From the NCBI GenBank assembly GCA_002205965.3, contig NADL03000629.1, forward strand, positions 1,240,001 through 1,304,000: a DNA stretch of 64,000 nt. The letters are read 5' to 3'. This document shows, one piece after another, positions 13,001 through 24,205 of this stretch. The translations under genes and the position numbers were made by a program. How positions within the stretch are numbered: position 1 is the stretch's first letter; each line of letters starts with the position of its first letter. A model generated the notes under the pieces. It was not told the origin of the DNA. It saw only the letters and a program-made list of their open reading frames with translations, and made no database searches. This stretch comes from Kappaphycus alvarezii (Eukaryota > Rhodophyta > Florideophyceae > Gigartinales > Solieriaceae).

Positions 13001-14410
13001 CACATAGTCAAACATACAGGACAACAAATTCTAACCGATACGCAATTTCCCAGTAATCAACAGGTAGCAAAATATTTTTAGTTGCGAAAGTTGAGAGATT
13101 CATCCAATATGTCTTTGGCGCATTTTGGAGCGGCCAAGATGAGCGGCGGAATGGAACCATTAAATTTCTTCTGAGGGGTTCAGGCACCTGGCCAATTTTT
13201 CTACAACACTTTTCTCCGCGCATTATTTCCTATTCTTACCTCCAAAAATGAACAGCATTTCGTAACAATGCTCCTCCTGGGGCCAGTCCACATTCCAGTC
13301 TTTGCGTACCGAACTAGGCCGGACGCAATCCTGATGAATGACGGAGCCGAGCATGAATCTTCTCTGTTGCGGCCGGGAAGAAGGTAATACTAAGAGCATT
13401 GGGTTGGAATATCTAATCGTAGATGACGTGCTCCATGAAATGCTTTTCGAAATGAGGAACAGGTACTCAAGTTGCAGAACCGCGGCCTGACGCAGGTAAT
13501 GATTTTGTTGTATCAAATTACGGACATGCAGATATTCCTAGTGCAGAGACAGGCATTAGATAGAGGAGGAGACATCAATAACTACGCATGCTCGTCTCAT
13601 ACTTGGTAGATACTTGCTAGAAGGATTGCAGAGCTGGGGCAGAAGGTCGTCGACTTTGGCCAAGTGCGACACTTTTCGAACCCATCTGAGATAGACGAAT
13701 ATCTGTTGCCCAACTGGAACAAAAGGTACAAGGGAAAATAGAATCCACACTCCTAAAAATCTTCCTTCAAGAAAGAAAAGCTCATCTTCCGCTCGACGAG
13801 GTGTACGATATGATTTAGAACTTTTGCCAGAGGAATGTGTTCTTACGGAGACCTTTGTAAAGTCCAGCAGCTTGCGAGAGAAATCAGAGAAAGAAAACTT
13901 GGTGATGCTCCGTAGCACTGCTAGATTCTCATTCTTTCGAAACCCAATTCCGCGAAATTGAATATTGCGGTCCCGATGAATACCTTATGATTTTCAGAGC
14001 TCTTAGGAAGCCCCCTGCGAACGAATAAAGTTTATTTCAACCGTTTCTCAAACCAAAGTTGGTTCAAAAAAGTGAGTCAAGTCAGGCTAGGGGTAGCGAT
14101 GACTGCCGAGTTAATCGACCGAGGTACTGACAATTGATGGGGTAACCAATCAACGCTCGCCCATGTTGTCGGAATACGACTTGTGCTTTGCATTTCTGTG
14201 GAAGGATTGTTGCAACCTGCACTTGTTGACGTAATCAGATGCATCCATCACACAATGAAAGGAAAAGATCTGTACGCAATCCCAAGTCTCAAGGTCATTT
14301 TTCCGAGGAGTCCGGCACCAAGGGTAGGGTATCGAGAACCCTACGTACGAATACCGTTGCCAAACACAAGAGCGGTTCGCGTGACTAGCAGCAAACTAGA
14401 AAAAACCATT
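13000..14410. other. Unassigned stretch with consecutive minus-strand ORFs
   Basis: Minus-strand open frames of 120, 97 and 71 codons lie end to end at 13918-13556, 13516-13223 and 13223-13008. This is the pattern a frameshifted gene would leave. None contains a motif that I recognise. The first has a hydrophobic stretch (GVWILFSLVPFVPV) that could be a membrane segment. I cannot say whether it is a gene. Confidence 0.25.
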
Positions 14411-14533
14411 TCCTAAAATCGACACGAGTTTTCGTTTGTACGGGCCATGGAGTAGGAGTGAGTTGAAACGGAGGGATGGAATTTATTCTTTGTAGGAATC
14501 CTCAGCGATGATAAATTAGTGGCCACGGTTGAT

Positions 14534-15085
14534 TCATGAGAAATTAGTTCGGTACAAGACTGCGCTCCTCGCCCAACCCTTCTGCGGCCGCAACGACGAT
14601 TGGCTGCCACTGGTGGATCGTGTCGAGGATGATGTGCCAGTGAGCGGCGATTTTGCAAGCCTGATTTGCGGCAGCGTCAACTGTTTGGACAAACGCGGCA
14701 TTCGACGGGTATTAATGAGTGCTTGCAGTTTGGCCACGTGCTCTAGCAGCTCGGAAACCATAGGAATGATTTGATGCAGCTTTGCGCGACACCATTGCGA
14801 TGGAAGGGTAACGGCAGTGGTCTGTACCACAGAAGAGGGGGGCGTGGATCGTAACGTTGTGAGAAAAGCTGAAAGCAGGGATGTAAGGGTTGGTAGGTTG
14901 TCGCGGAGATGACGGAGGAGATGCTCTGCGCGAAGGAGGCGGCGTGAAGAAAGGATAGAATCTGGAAAGTAGGGCAGTGGATGAATGAGCGGCCTTGATT
15001 GCGGATTCTGCGGAGACGCGTAGGACCCGAAGGATGAGTTGAGTAATGGGAGTTGGTCAAGAGCAGATCGAAGAGGACCATCCAT
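14534..15085 (-). CDS. Hypothetical 183-residue protein
   Basis: An uninterrupted minus-strand frame starting at the Met at 15085. It is rich in Leu, Ser, Arg and Thr, with an amphipathic-looking central region (MVSELLEHVAKLQALINTRR) that could form a helix or short coiled coil. It ends in a Ser/Thr-rich basic tail. I recognise no family. It lies just downstream of the truncated end of the minus-strand non-LTR element and could be part of that element's flank. A second frame of 112 codons overlaps it, which lowers confidence that it is real. An ACTGT cluster and a TATATA sequence lie about 100 bp upstream of the Met. Confidence 0.3.
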   Translation of the reverse strand: MDGPLRSALDQLPLLNSSFGSYASPQNPQSRPLIHPLPYFPDSILSSRRLLRAEHLLRHLRDNLPTLTSLLSAFLTTLRSTPPSSVVQTTAVTLPSQWCRAKLHQIIPMVSELLEHVAKLQALINTRRMPRLSKQLTLPQIRLAKSPLTGTSSSTRSTSGSQSSLRPQKGWARSAVLYRTNFS

Positions 15086-15219
15086 GTTTGAACAGTTTGG
15101 CGAGGAAACTCTGTGGACTTTGGACTAGGCCACCGGTACGTATAACTGCACTACAATAGTATTCTTCCAACCTGCACTGTACTGTACTGTATATACACGT
15201 GTGCAACACAGTGCACTAC

Positions 15220-18200
15220 TCTAGTGTACAGGTATGCTTCACTGCGCGGCGCTGTGGTCCTCGGATTCGGGACCGATTCGGGACCGAGCCCACACTCCGT
15301 CGCCCCAGTGTGCCTTGGCCTGTGCCTCCTGCTGCACACCCTTTACGTAGATTTGGACGTGCGTGTGCGCTGCAGAGAGGGGAAGCGGGTCGTAGGAGCC
15401 CAGGTCGACGGAGTAAGGATGGCCGGGGATGCGGAGCACAAACTCGCACATGGGGATGGAGGCTTGGCGGAGGAAGAAAGACTTATCTAGATAGCACAGG
15501 CGGTACATGTACTTGCGCGCCGGGGGTCGTTGACCTCGTGCAGCAACTCGAGGGTGCGGGCGGCAGCTATCGATCTTGCCTTGCAGGAACGAGTCTGTGA
15601 GCTAGAAATTGCCGATTGGAGCGCCCAATAATTCGAACCCGTCGGAGGAGCACTGGGCGAGGCGGAACTCACGGAGAAAAGCCTCGCGCGCTGGCTGCAG
15701 GACGGTTGGCCAGTAGATGCGGGTCTCTGGGCATTGAGGTGCACGCCGTACTCGGGTCCTTCGTCACGGAGGAGGCGGCGGGCTGTTCGGAGGTTGGGGA
15801 GGGACCCCATGAGTGTAGCGTCATCCGCATACCAGTGGTTTCATGACGACACCTGTTTTCCTGCGATCCGGCGGATGAGCGGCTGGATAGTGAGGGAAAA
15901 CGGGAGCATGCCGGCAGGGTCGCCCTGCTGTGACGGTTCGAGACGATAAACGAAGGTTGCGTACGCCCGTTAACCATGTTAATAAATCGGGGAAGCCCGG
16001 GGTCTAGGACGGCAGGCGGTCGAGCATTGACTGGCGATCAACTTGGATGAAGGCGCTGTGCGCGTCAATGAGGACGGAGGCAGTATCACAGCGGCGGAAG
16101 AAACGGCGGAGTAGCGTGCGCGTGTCGTGGACTATCTCGTCCACTCTTGTCCAGATTCCATTTGCGATTTGGTACGGCGAGAAAGTCGAGAGTGTCATCG
16201 ATTGCAGCCGGGAGCAGCGTCTTCGTAACCATGCGGCGGAGGACCGACCCAACAGCGATGGGCCAGATCTTGTCGGGCTTTGGCCGAAGCGGAAGCACAG
16301 TTGCAGCAGCCACGAGAAGTACGACCGAGCATGGCAGGTCACCTCTGGCGATCCAAGCGACGAGTTGGGTGAGGACCCCATTTCCGTGACTCCAGCTTCT
16401 GGGCTGACTGGACGTGAAACCAACGCGTCGGCGTGCGGTGAGGTCCAGCAGACCTATCGAGGGAGATGCGGCGAAACGCAAACTCGACGGCAACACTTGT
16501 GACGTTGAGGGGGAGGTGGGAGGCTGTCAGCTGGCAGCGGTGCGACGGGGCACCGCGGCTGTGGGTGTCGGATGCGGAACGATTGGATGGTCTGCGGGTC
16601 GTTCATGTCCGCCGCGGGGCGTTGTGAAGGGACCGCATGACCTTGGTGTAGCGGGCATCGGCGCACAACACTGACGCGCGGCGAGCCTGAAGCCGAGTGC
16701 TGCAAGCTGGCGGGGGGCGATGCTGTTCAGTCTACTGGGTGCGGGCATGTTGCACTCATTGCTTCGGACCATAGCGAGCCCCACTCGGTACCAGTGTGAG
16801 TTCGCCAGATGCGAGAGCTCAGCGCTGCTCATTGGCCCTTCGAATGCTGCCATCCGTCTTCACCCCGGAGGATGCGACTCATGATGGCGGTCGGGACCTT
16901 GAGGAGGTGAAGAAAGCACGGTATGTCACACGTGTCGCCTCAGGCGTTCGCCGCAGCACGGACCAGCTTGATGAAGAGGAGGATAGGGGCTTTAGGCATG
17001 GAAAGGGGATGTCCTGAAGATGTCAGCCTCGCGATATGGGGTGCGCAGCATATTCTTAGGGGTGGGCAGCAGATGAATTGGTGAATGCGTCCATTGAAGT
17101 GGGGGGTGTGGGGAAGGGTTGGGGTTGGTAAGGGATTATTGTCAGGAGGCCGTGGTCTCCTGCGTTCTACTGGGCGGGGGAGCGTGACGACCTCTTCGTT
17201 CACAGGTTGGACGGTCGAAGTGTCGCGGGGACGTCGAACATGTCCGCGTTCCCAAAGGGCGCGGAGCGGTCGGCAGCGCAGCCGTCCCGGCTTGGTCGAC
17301 TGGGGCAGAGGGGGCGTGAGAGCATGGTAGTGTCCACGCGGGACACGGCCTCTGCTCTCGAGGTGTCGGAGCAGCGGCGTTTGGGAGTGCCTAAGGAAGA
17401 GCTCGGCCGCGAGCCGAGTGGCGAGCTTGGTAAGGGTAAGGACGGAGTTACCTTGGAGGCCGAGGGGCTTAGGGGCGGTGTGGGAGCAGAGGGGGGTTGG
17501 ACGGTGCTGGTCGGAGAGGCGGAGGTGGCGGTCGGGGTGGAGGCATCCATAGGCTCGACGGCAGTTGGGTCGGCGGCGGAAGGGGTTGGTAGAGTGGGCT
17601 TGTCGGGCCTGGCGGCGGGCGGTTAGGGCCTTTGGTAGGGCCTCTCGTGCAGCGTCGAAGGCGCTGCGGAGGGCTTGGCGGGATTCAAGAGGCGCTCCGC
17701 GAGTTGGAGGCGGCTGAGGTCATGATGTTCGGCTCTCCCGGGCCAGGAAAGCCGTGGCACCTTCTGCGGCACGTACGGAGAGTTCGACGGAAACGTCGGT
17801 GGGCAGCGCACGGTGACTTGGAGTTCCGGGAATATGTGGCGGAATGGGCCAGCGGGAGAGGGTGAGTTTAGGGATGAACACGTAGATCCGTCGGCCGAAG
17901 TGCGGTAGGAGGACATGGACGGCATGTGATGGTTGGCGGCGGCGGCAGAATGACCAGGGCCCGCTGGGCATGGTGGTAGGACCGGAAAGCCTGGCGGGGC
18001 TTGGTAGAGGGGAAATGTCAATGGCAATTTTCCTCCTGAGGTGGAAAAGGGAGGAGCGGTAACAGAGCAGAGGTTTTAGATGGGGCCGACCGAGGCAGAA
18101 ATGCGCTTAGCATCCTTGCGACGAGGGTCGGAGCGAGGGGTGGGGTTGGCGGTGATAACGTGAGCCTGCGACAAGGACAAGGGTCTCGAGCGCTGGGGCT

Positions 18201-18320
18201 TACAAAGTGAAGGTCAAGGATGGCGGTAACCGGAACTTTGACCAGTCGCACTTGAAAAACGGGCGGGGCGGCCACTGAGGCTGCTGGCGAAACGGCCGCG
18301 TACGTAGCCGGTGGCATGCT
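15220..18320 (-). mobile_element. Non-LTR retrotransposon copy 1, RT-bearing, 3' truncated
   Basis: The longest minus-strand copy of the non-LTR family. Reading from high to low coordinates: a Pro-rich region (18.3-17.2 kb); a conserved N-terminal block PKAPILLFIKLVRAAANA near 16.94 kb; and RT fingers and palm with LRPKPDKIWPIAVGSVLRR near 16.25 kb. An LIDAHSAF..VDR block near 16.05 kb supplies the first catalytic Asp. The catalytic YADDATLMGSLPNLR follows near 15.8 kb, then a post-RT segment ending KSFFLRQASIPMCEFVLRIP near 15.45-15.3 kb. The zinc knuckle and endonuclease-like region found in sister copies are absent, so the copy ends near 15.22 kb. Frames change several times. Known elements of this kind copy their RNA into nicked target DNA. 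Confidence 0.75.
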
Positions 18321-18864
18321 GGTTATGTGGGGGGAACGTTTGAGTTTGGTTTACTGCGAGTGGAACATAGGGTGAAGTTCCCGTTAACCTGTGCAGTGTG
18401 ATTGTGTTGGTTATGTTGATGGTGCAATTGTTGTTGATGTTGATGTTGTTGACGGCGGGGGCAAGGTTGAGTTGTACATCACTTTCCCCACAGTATGGAA
18501 GTGGGTTACGTGTACTCAGATTAACGCGCGGGGGAGGTTGGGGTGCGTTACAGATTGAGGATGCAGGACGGCTATTTTCCGAAGACCAGCTAGGGGGGAC
18601 AGATCTGTGTACAGTATTGGAAACTGGAAGTGAGGCCGAGTCATGAGGTACTGTACTCCGATTAACTCGCACCATGCTCCAAAGTACTGTTTGTTCGTCA
18701 ATTTTGTAATGATGATACATTTTTTTAAAATAATTATGGAGATATTTGAAAAGCTTTACAGTTCTATTTGCATTAGAGTACTTCGCAGTACAGGTACTGT
18801 AGAAGGCTCCAAGGCACGGATAAGTTTTTACCAATGATCCACTTGGTGCAACATGCAAAGTCAT
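18214..18864 (-). CDS. Hypothetical Asn-rich ORF upstream of non-LTR element
   Basis: A 216-codon minus-strand frame overlapping the 5' side of non-LTR copy 1. Its middle is a low-complexity Asn/Ile/Thr run coded by GTT/GTTGAT repeats near 18410-18455. No domain is visible. It could be ORF1 of the non-LTR element, which usually lies upstream of the RT frame, or a chance frame lengthened by simple sequence. The position favours ORF1 weakly. Confidence 0.25.
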   Translation of the reverse strand: MTLHVAPSGSLVKTYPCLGAFYSTCTAKYSNANRTVKLFKYLHNYFKKMYHHYKIDEQTVLWSMVRVNRSTVPHDSASLPVSNTVHRSVPPSWSSENSRPASSICNAPQPPPRVNLSTRNPLPYCGESDVQLNLAPAVNNININNNCTINITNTITLHRLTGTSPYVPLAVNQTQTFPPHNQHATGYVRGRFASSLSGRPARFSSATGQSSGYRHP

Positions 18865-18891
18865 TGAAGATCCCTAAGGAACTGAAAAACA

Positions 18892-19579
18892 TGTTGAGGA
18901 TTTTGCATTACAGATTGCGACGTTACATTACAGAGATATGTGAGGCCATTGTGTTGCACTATGATTGGTCGAGGGGAGATGAGTGACCTCGGTTCGAGTG
19001 TAGTACAATAGCACCTGGGTGTACAGTAGCGGCTGTAAGCCGGGGAGAGTGGACTGGACCGCCATAGCCATGTGGGGACACCAGGTGGACCATTAGGTAA
19101 TTGATTAGATATTTTAGAATAGGTAGCTCCTATTGGTGGATCGAGGAGTGGCGGTAGTGGGGCCACTTGTTCTTTAGGAGCAACGGTCAGTAGGCAGATT
19201 TACAGTAGTTTAGTAGGGTAGCTCACCTTATAAGGAGGACGGTAGGAGTGGAGTAGCAAAGTTGTAAAGGCAAGCACCCTTTGGCCCCAACTGCAAGGTT
19301 TCCAAGCCGTCGACACCTCTAAGGTCAATCCTTTTCCCCTTAAGGTCAAGCCCCCGCCCAATGAACCTCCTCCTTTACTAGTGCTTCCTCGAAACCTCCT
19401 TTAGGAGAATATCCGTGCTCCTGGGTGCTCGTCTGCGTTCTAGGTACCCTTTTGTTAGTGGCTACCGACGCACCCTATTGGTCTTATACCACATCGAGAC
19501 CAACCGGCTTTACTGTACGATAATAAACGGGCAGTCATGCTGGTGACCCTAAGGGGGAGAGAAGGCAGACGAGTTAACA
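18892..19579 (+). repeat. Copia-1 5' LTR, split by a solo LTR
   Basis: Segments 18892-18998 and 19499-19579 together match the 3' LTR at 23822-24007. Shared sequence includes ATTTTGCATTACAG at the start and GGCAGACGAGTTA near the end. The 5' copy is interrupted between the two segments by 500 bp that the 3' copy lacks. The copy begins TG and ends CA. Confidence 0.8.
18999..19493. repeat. Solo LTR of another element inserted in the copia-1 5' LTR
   Basis: 495 bp starting TGTAGTACAATAG and ending TTATACCACA, with TG..CA termini. It is flanked on both sides by TCGAG (18994-18998 and 19494-19498). The copia-1 3' LTR has a single TCGAG at the equivalent point and no insert, so the empty site is seen directly. 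The size and ends fit a solo LTR left by recombination. Its strand cannot be told. The opening AATAGCACCTG..CTGTAAGCCGGGG recurs in part near 28588-28612. Confidence 0.75.
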
Positions 19580-19913
19580 TCTTTCGTGGTAGCATCGCAT
19601 TGAGCAAGAAACCCCTTTTGCCTTTTCTATACATCTGTTCACGCACGATGTCGTCCGACGCCATCGACAAGGTCTGAATTCAGCCCTTGACCAGTTCGAA
19701 CTATTCGCATGGTCTGTGATGGTTCGTGAGCTTCTCAGACGCGAAAACCTACTAGGGTTTTTGGCCGAAGACCCTCCCGAACCAGGAACTTCTTCCGCAG
19801 CCCGCCGTTAATCGCTTCGAGTCGAATGATCGCAGAGCCCGTTTGCATGTTGTATTGAATCTGGAACAGAAGCCATCACCAATGTCACACAGCTTCTTCT
19901 TCCATCGTCCACG

Positions 19914-22685
19914 ATGGAAGAAATTCCACCCGTCTTGATGTGTTCGACAGGCGCACAGGCCAAATCGTGTTTTCGCAGCCCGGAAGATAATGGCTTATAT
20001 CCCGTACTGAAGCCACAAGGAAAACTCCCGAGCGCAAGAATCACCAATACAAGGAGCGTCGCCCACATCTGGCATGCGCGCCTTGGGCATGTTGGTAGAG
20101 AGAGGCTGATCGCAGCATCAATCGCCAACATCGGACTACCCAGCTTCGCAAGGAAGACCTCTCTGAACACCAATGTGTTCCGTGCCTACAAGCTGCGACT
20201 AAGCAAGCCCCAGTTCACCCGATCGACTACATCGCACAAGATCCTTTGGACTTAACCCATACCAATCACGGGACCTATTGACCTCCAACATTAGCAAGAA
20301 ATAAGTATGTCGCCGTGTTTCTCGATGACGCCACCCGTATGGGTGCCGTTTACTTCTTGGTCGCCCGATCCGAGTTCTTCCAAGCACTCACTGCGTACAA
20401 GGCTCTCGTTGAGAACGAACACCGAGGTCGCATGTTCCGTCTTCGCCTCGATCGTGCAGGAGAGAACACAAGCGCAGCTGTCTTCAACTTCAGTCTCCAG
20501 GCTGGGATGAAGTTGGAATTCTCTCCGCCTCACGCCAGTCAATCGAACGGAGCAGCCGAGATTGATTCAAGAACTTTGGAAAGTCGCCCGTACGATGCTC
20601 CTAGCGTCCAAATTGCCACTCCATCTATGGGCAGAGGCTATTTCGCATGCAAACTGGTTGCGAAACCGTTTGCCGAACAGTAGGGTTGAGATGCAAATAC
20701 CATTCGAGCTTTGGTATGGATACAAGCCGAATCTCTCACCAGTTCTAGAGTTCGGTACTCCCGGTTATGCATTCGAGTACCGTTCCCATGCGACCAGGCA
20801 AAAGAAGCTTGCTTGCCAAGATCACATATTCCTTCTTCGTTGGCATGGAAAGCCAGCAATCCGTCTATCGCCTCTATGCACCTTCAAAGGAATCCATCAT
20901 GTTCTGCCGCACCAAAGACTTCACCCGCTCCGAAAAGACACAGTGCTACCCTCTGTTTCTTCCATCCTTGATGGAATCTCTCGCCAACGAGCTTTGGACG
21001 AAGAAGCGCAACAGGAGGACGAAGCAGACGGAGCCGAAGAAACCTTATCACGTTGCATGTTCACCTTCTCCATGTACTCAAACCCAATTGCTCTGAAAGC
21101 CAAGGCCAAGGATCCCCGTGTCCCAAGAAGTTTCGCGCAGGCCTGCTCCATCCCAGGATGGGCCGACGCAATCGATCGCGAATACGACGCTCTCCAAGAA
21201 AGGGAGACATGGACGGTCATCCCGTTTGAAGGGGATGCAACCGGTACCGTATACATGGGATTTCAGGATTAAGGAGAACCCTGGGACAGATGTACCTGTA
21301 CTCTTCAAGGCAAGATGTTGCTTGCGTGGCGACAAGCAAGTCGCCTTCCGCGACTTTGATCCAGAGACGCTCTATGCGCCGTCGTTCGCCACGAGACGAT
21401 TCGCATGTTGCTTGCGAAGGTAGCTGCCCAAGACCTCATTCTAGAAGGGGTCGACGTTGCCGCCGCTTACCTGCACGGTGAGCTAAAGACCCAGTAATTA
21501 TGGAACTACCAACTCCTCAGGGATCCCCTGCAAACCAAACCATGTAGCACTCGTCAAGTCGATATACGGTCACCGCGAAGCCGGTAATATTTGGGGCACA
21601 GTCGTACACAAAAAGTTCAACTCTTGGGGATTCAAGCAGTCTAAAGTGGATTATCGACTGTACTTCCTTCACAAGCCGTATGGCGTACTAGTCCTTGCCG
21701 TCGTGGTCGACGACATGGCCCTCGCATCTTCATCACGTCGCCTTATCGAGGAAGTCAAGTCGCTCCTATCGCATTCGTTCAAGGTCAAGTTACTCGGCTC
21801 CCTTCGTTGCTTCATTGGATGGGAATTGTACCGCACCCCATCCGGCCTTTATGTGAACCAAACTAAGTACATTGCGAAGTTCGCTGCCTCTCTTGACCTT
21901 TCCCATGTCAAGCCTCAACCGTCTCCCATGGCCCCTACAGCCGACTACTCCGCACTTCACGCATCTGAACCACCATTGAACCCAGTCGCCCACGCTCGGT
22001 TTCGATCGATCATCGGTGGTTTGATGTACGCCGCCGTTTGCACTCGCCCCGATATTGCATTCGCTGCCTCGGTTCTAGCGAGACAAATGCATGCTCCGGC
22101 CGCTCGGCATCTTGTTCTCGCTAAGAGGCTGGTGAGATACCTCCTCGGCACGAAAGACCTAGCACTCTTTTACCCATCAAGCCCATCTTCCGCACCGCTA
22201 CTGCATATTCTGATTCCGACTGGGCCGGATGCAAGGATACACGCAAGTCAACATCAGGAATTTTGGTGACTGTGAATGGCGCCGCCGTATCCTGGTCATC
22301 AGCACCTGGTATCACTCAGTTCTGCAGAGGCTGAATACATCTCGATGTCCGCCTGTGGCAAAAGCGTCACATGGTTGCGCCGTTTATTCCTGGAGTGTTG
22401 AAAGGCGAACCACTGGATGATGAACCGCAACTACCGCCGACCGTCATGCACACCGATAATACCGCCGCAATTTCACTTTCGACCAACGATCAGGTATCCG
22501 AGCGGAACAAGCACATTGAACTCAAGGTGCATCACATCCGTGACCTGCATCGCAGAAGAATCATTGACATTTCTCATGTACCCACTTCTGAACAACTCGC
22601 TGACATGCTTACCAAACCTCTCGCAGCCCCACAGTTGAACTATCTCATCAACCGCTTCATGACATTCAAACCAAAGCAAAACTAA
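19914..22685 (+). pseudogene. Copia-1 pol: integrase, reverse transcriptase, RNase H
   Basis: The pol gene of copia-1, broken by at least five frameshifts or stops. In order: GAG-pre-integrase with WHARLGHVGRERL near 20070-20110; integrase catalytic core with YVAVFLDDATRMG near 20310 and a downstream HASQSNGAAE near 20530-20560; and a family C-terminal block YAFEYRSHATRQKKLACQD near 20770. The RT starts near 21170 (WADAIDREYDALQERETW), with VVDDMALAS as the catalytic pair near 21710. The conserved GGLMYAAVCTRPDIAFA follows near 22015. RNase H comes last, with SDSDWAGCKDTRKSTSG near 22215, HTDNTAAISLS near 22450 and ADMLTKPL near 22600. Together these identify a classical copia polyprotein. 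It can no longer make an intact product as sequenced. Confidence 0.85.
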
Positions 22686-22689
22686 GAGG

Positions 22690-23821
22690 TAAGATCAGAA
22701 AGTTAGCATGTGATTAAGAATGACTCACTCGTGTGCTTGTTATGTTGCATATGTGTTAAATTTTTTATGCGTATTGAAACTGAGCGAAGCGTGCGCTAAG
22801 GGACGGAACTCACTCGATAAGACTTACCTTTTCCCCAGAGCGATAGGTTTTTCCCAAAGGTTTTTTACTAGACGCTACTGTTGGGTTTTTAACGGAGTCG
22901 AGACCAGTATAGTCGCCGTCACACATGCTGATGAAGAAGCCGCATTCGATTCGCGCAGAATTCCGTATCACCACGAAGAAGCCGCGCCATAGTGTTTGGC
23001 CAACATGCAGCAGAGCCCAGGGACCCACACCGTTTTGCGGGCATGACATGGGGGAGGAATATCCGCGTACGAAGAAGACGTGAGGACACGCATCACCATT
23101 GACGAATGGTATTCCCTATCCGTGCAGCGAAGAAGTCGCCAGAAATTGACTCGATGGCGCAAGCATCTCGCATCTATTTGCTATGATGTACCCCATTGTG
23201 ATCAAGAAAAGGAAGAAGCCGCGGCAAACGCGCCGGTTACATCCCCGTGGCGTCTCCAGCCGTTTGCCAAATGAAATCTGATACCCCTTTTCCAAGCTGC
23301 AGCGCGCATAGAATTCAGGCCACCCCAGAGAGCAGCCTGCAATATTCAGGCCTTACCAAGTCTGACCGCAGGGCATGGATTGATTGAAGTTGTGCATTTG
23401 CTGATGACGTCCACCCCTGTACTCGGCCGGAGCACTCAGAGGCTGAGAGGGGGGGACGTCGGTTGAAATTGAAACAGTTGTATTGCACTTGCATCGCACG
23501 CATCGCACGCTACGCCTTCCATCTCCAAGATCTTCTATTCATCATCGTCGATTAGCAATGTCCCTATCCCAACCTTTGCAACCACGCGGCCCTCTCCATC
23601 CAGTCCATAACAAACGCATGCAGCAATTTTGCGCTTGTATCGGTATTGAACAGCGATCGACGTGCGCTGTGAGGCTCATTGCGGTTGGGAACGAGAAAGA
23701 GAGAGTAGGACATTGAGTTTGGTGTTGCGTCGCCATGGCTTGTGAGGGCAGGTGCAGGGAGTCGTATGGTCATGTACAAATCGTGCAGCACAAGGTCGCG
23801 TCACTTGTAATGCAGGGACGG
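22690..23821. other. Copia-1 3' internal region, content unassigned
   Basis: Lies between the RNase H stop and the 3' LTR. A plus-strand frame at 23080-23274 (TRITIDEWYSLSVQRR, then DVPHCDQEKEEAAANAP) looks protein-like but matches nothing that I know. The bases just before the 3' LTR (GCAGGGACGG) are a short purine tract that could prime plus-strand synthesis. Confidence 0.4.
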
Positions 23822-24007
23822 TGTTGAGATTTTGCATTACAGAGTGCGACGTTACATTACAGAGATATGTGAGGCTATTGTGTGCACTATGATTGGTCGA
23901 GGGGAGATGAGTGATCTCGGTTCGAGACCAACCCGGCTTTACTGTACGATAATAAAAGGGCAGTCATGCTGGTGACCCTAAGGGGAGAGGAGGCAGACGA
24001 GTTACCA
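23822..24007 (+). repeat. Copia-1 3' LTR
   Basis: 186 bp, TG..CA ends, with the same order of motifs as the 5' LTR and without the 495-bp insertion found there. A few substitutions and one-base indels separate the two copies. Confidence 0.8.
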
Positions 24008-24039
24008 TCTTTTCAAAACAGACCTCATTAAATTAGGTT

Positions 24040-24205
24040 TGAATAGGGTGACCAAACTCTGCATGTTGCGGGGCGCGACACGTTAAGGACGCCGCGCACG
24101 TCGATCATATTGCATAACTTAGCTTCTGATTGATCCGGGTTTTCACTCCTCCCTTAGAACATCCTCTACGAGTCGCGACGGCAGCCGCGTACTGCTCGGT
24201 GACAT
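24040..24205 (-). pseudogene. Non-LTR element 3' end fragment
   Basis: The minus strand encodes a piece equivalent to EYAAAVATRSAYSAGGVKTR followed by LSYAI in the copy at 29466-29954. The DNA matches over about 150 bp, including GCATGTTG..GGGGCGCGACA and CGGCAGCCGCGTA..C. It is the extreme C-terminus and short tail of the family. Copia-1 lies directly downstream on this strand and separates it from the rest of the tail. Confidence 0.65.

Larger units (their letters stand above)
18892..24007 (+). mobile_element. Copia-1: decayed Ty1/copia retrotransposon
   Basis: A plus-strand LTR retrotransposon. The LTRs are 188 bp (5', after removing an insertion) and 186 bp (3', 23822-24007). Both begin TGTTGAG and end in CA. 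The pol order is GAG-pre-integrase, integrase, reverse transcriptase and RNase H, which is the copia order. Gag and protease are essentially missing: only about 450 bp separate the 5' LTR from the GAG-pre-integrase block. About 1.1 kb lies between RNase H and the 3' LTR with no recognised content. No clean target duplication is seen. Its flanks match the 3' tail of the minus-strand non-LTR family (compare 29.40-29.50 kb), so it appears to have landed in such a tail. Confidence 0.75.

Noticed and set aside
16047..16502. Plus-strand 151-codon ORF
   Set aside because: It is the mirror of the minus-strand RT region of non-LTR copy 1.
23395..23420. A CAFADDV motif resembling an RT catalytic site
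   Set aside because: No neighbouring RT motif can be read in any frame, and a stop lies directly upstream.
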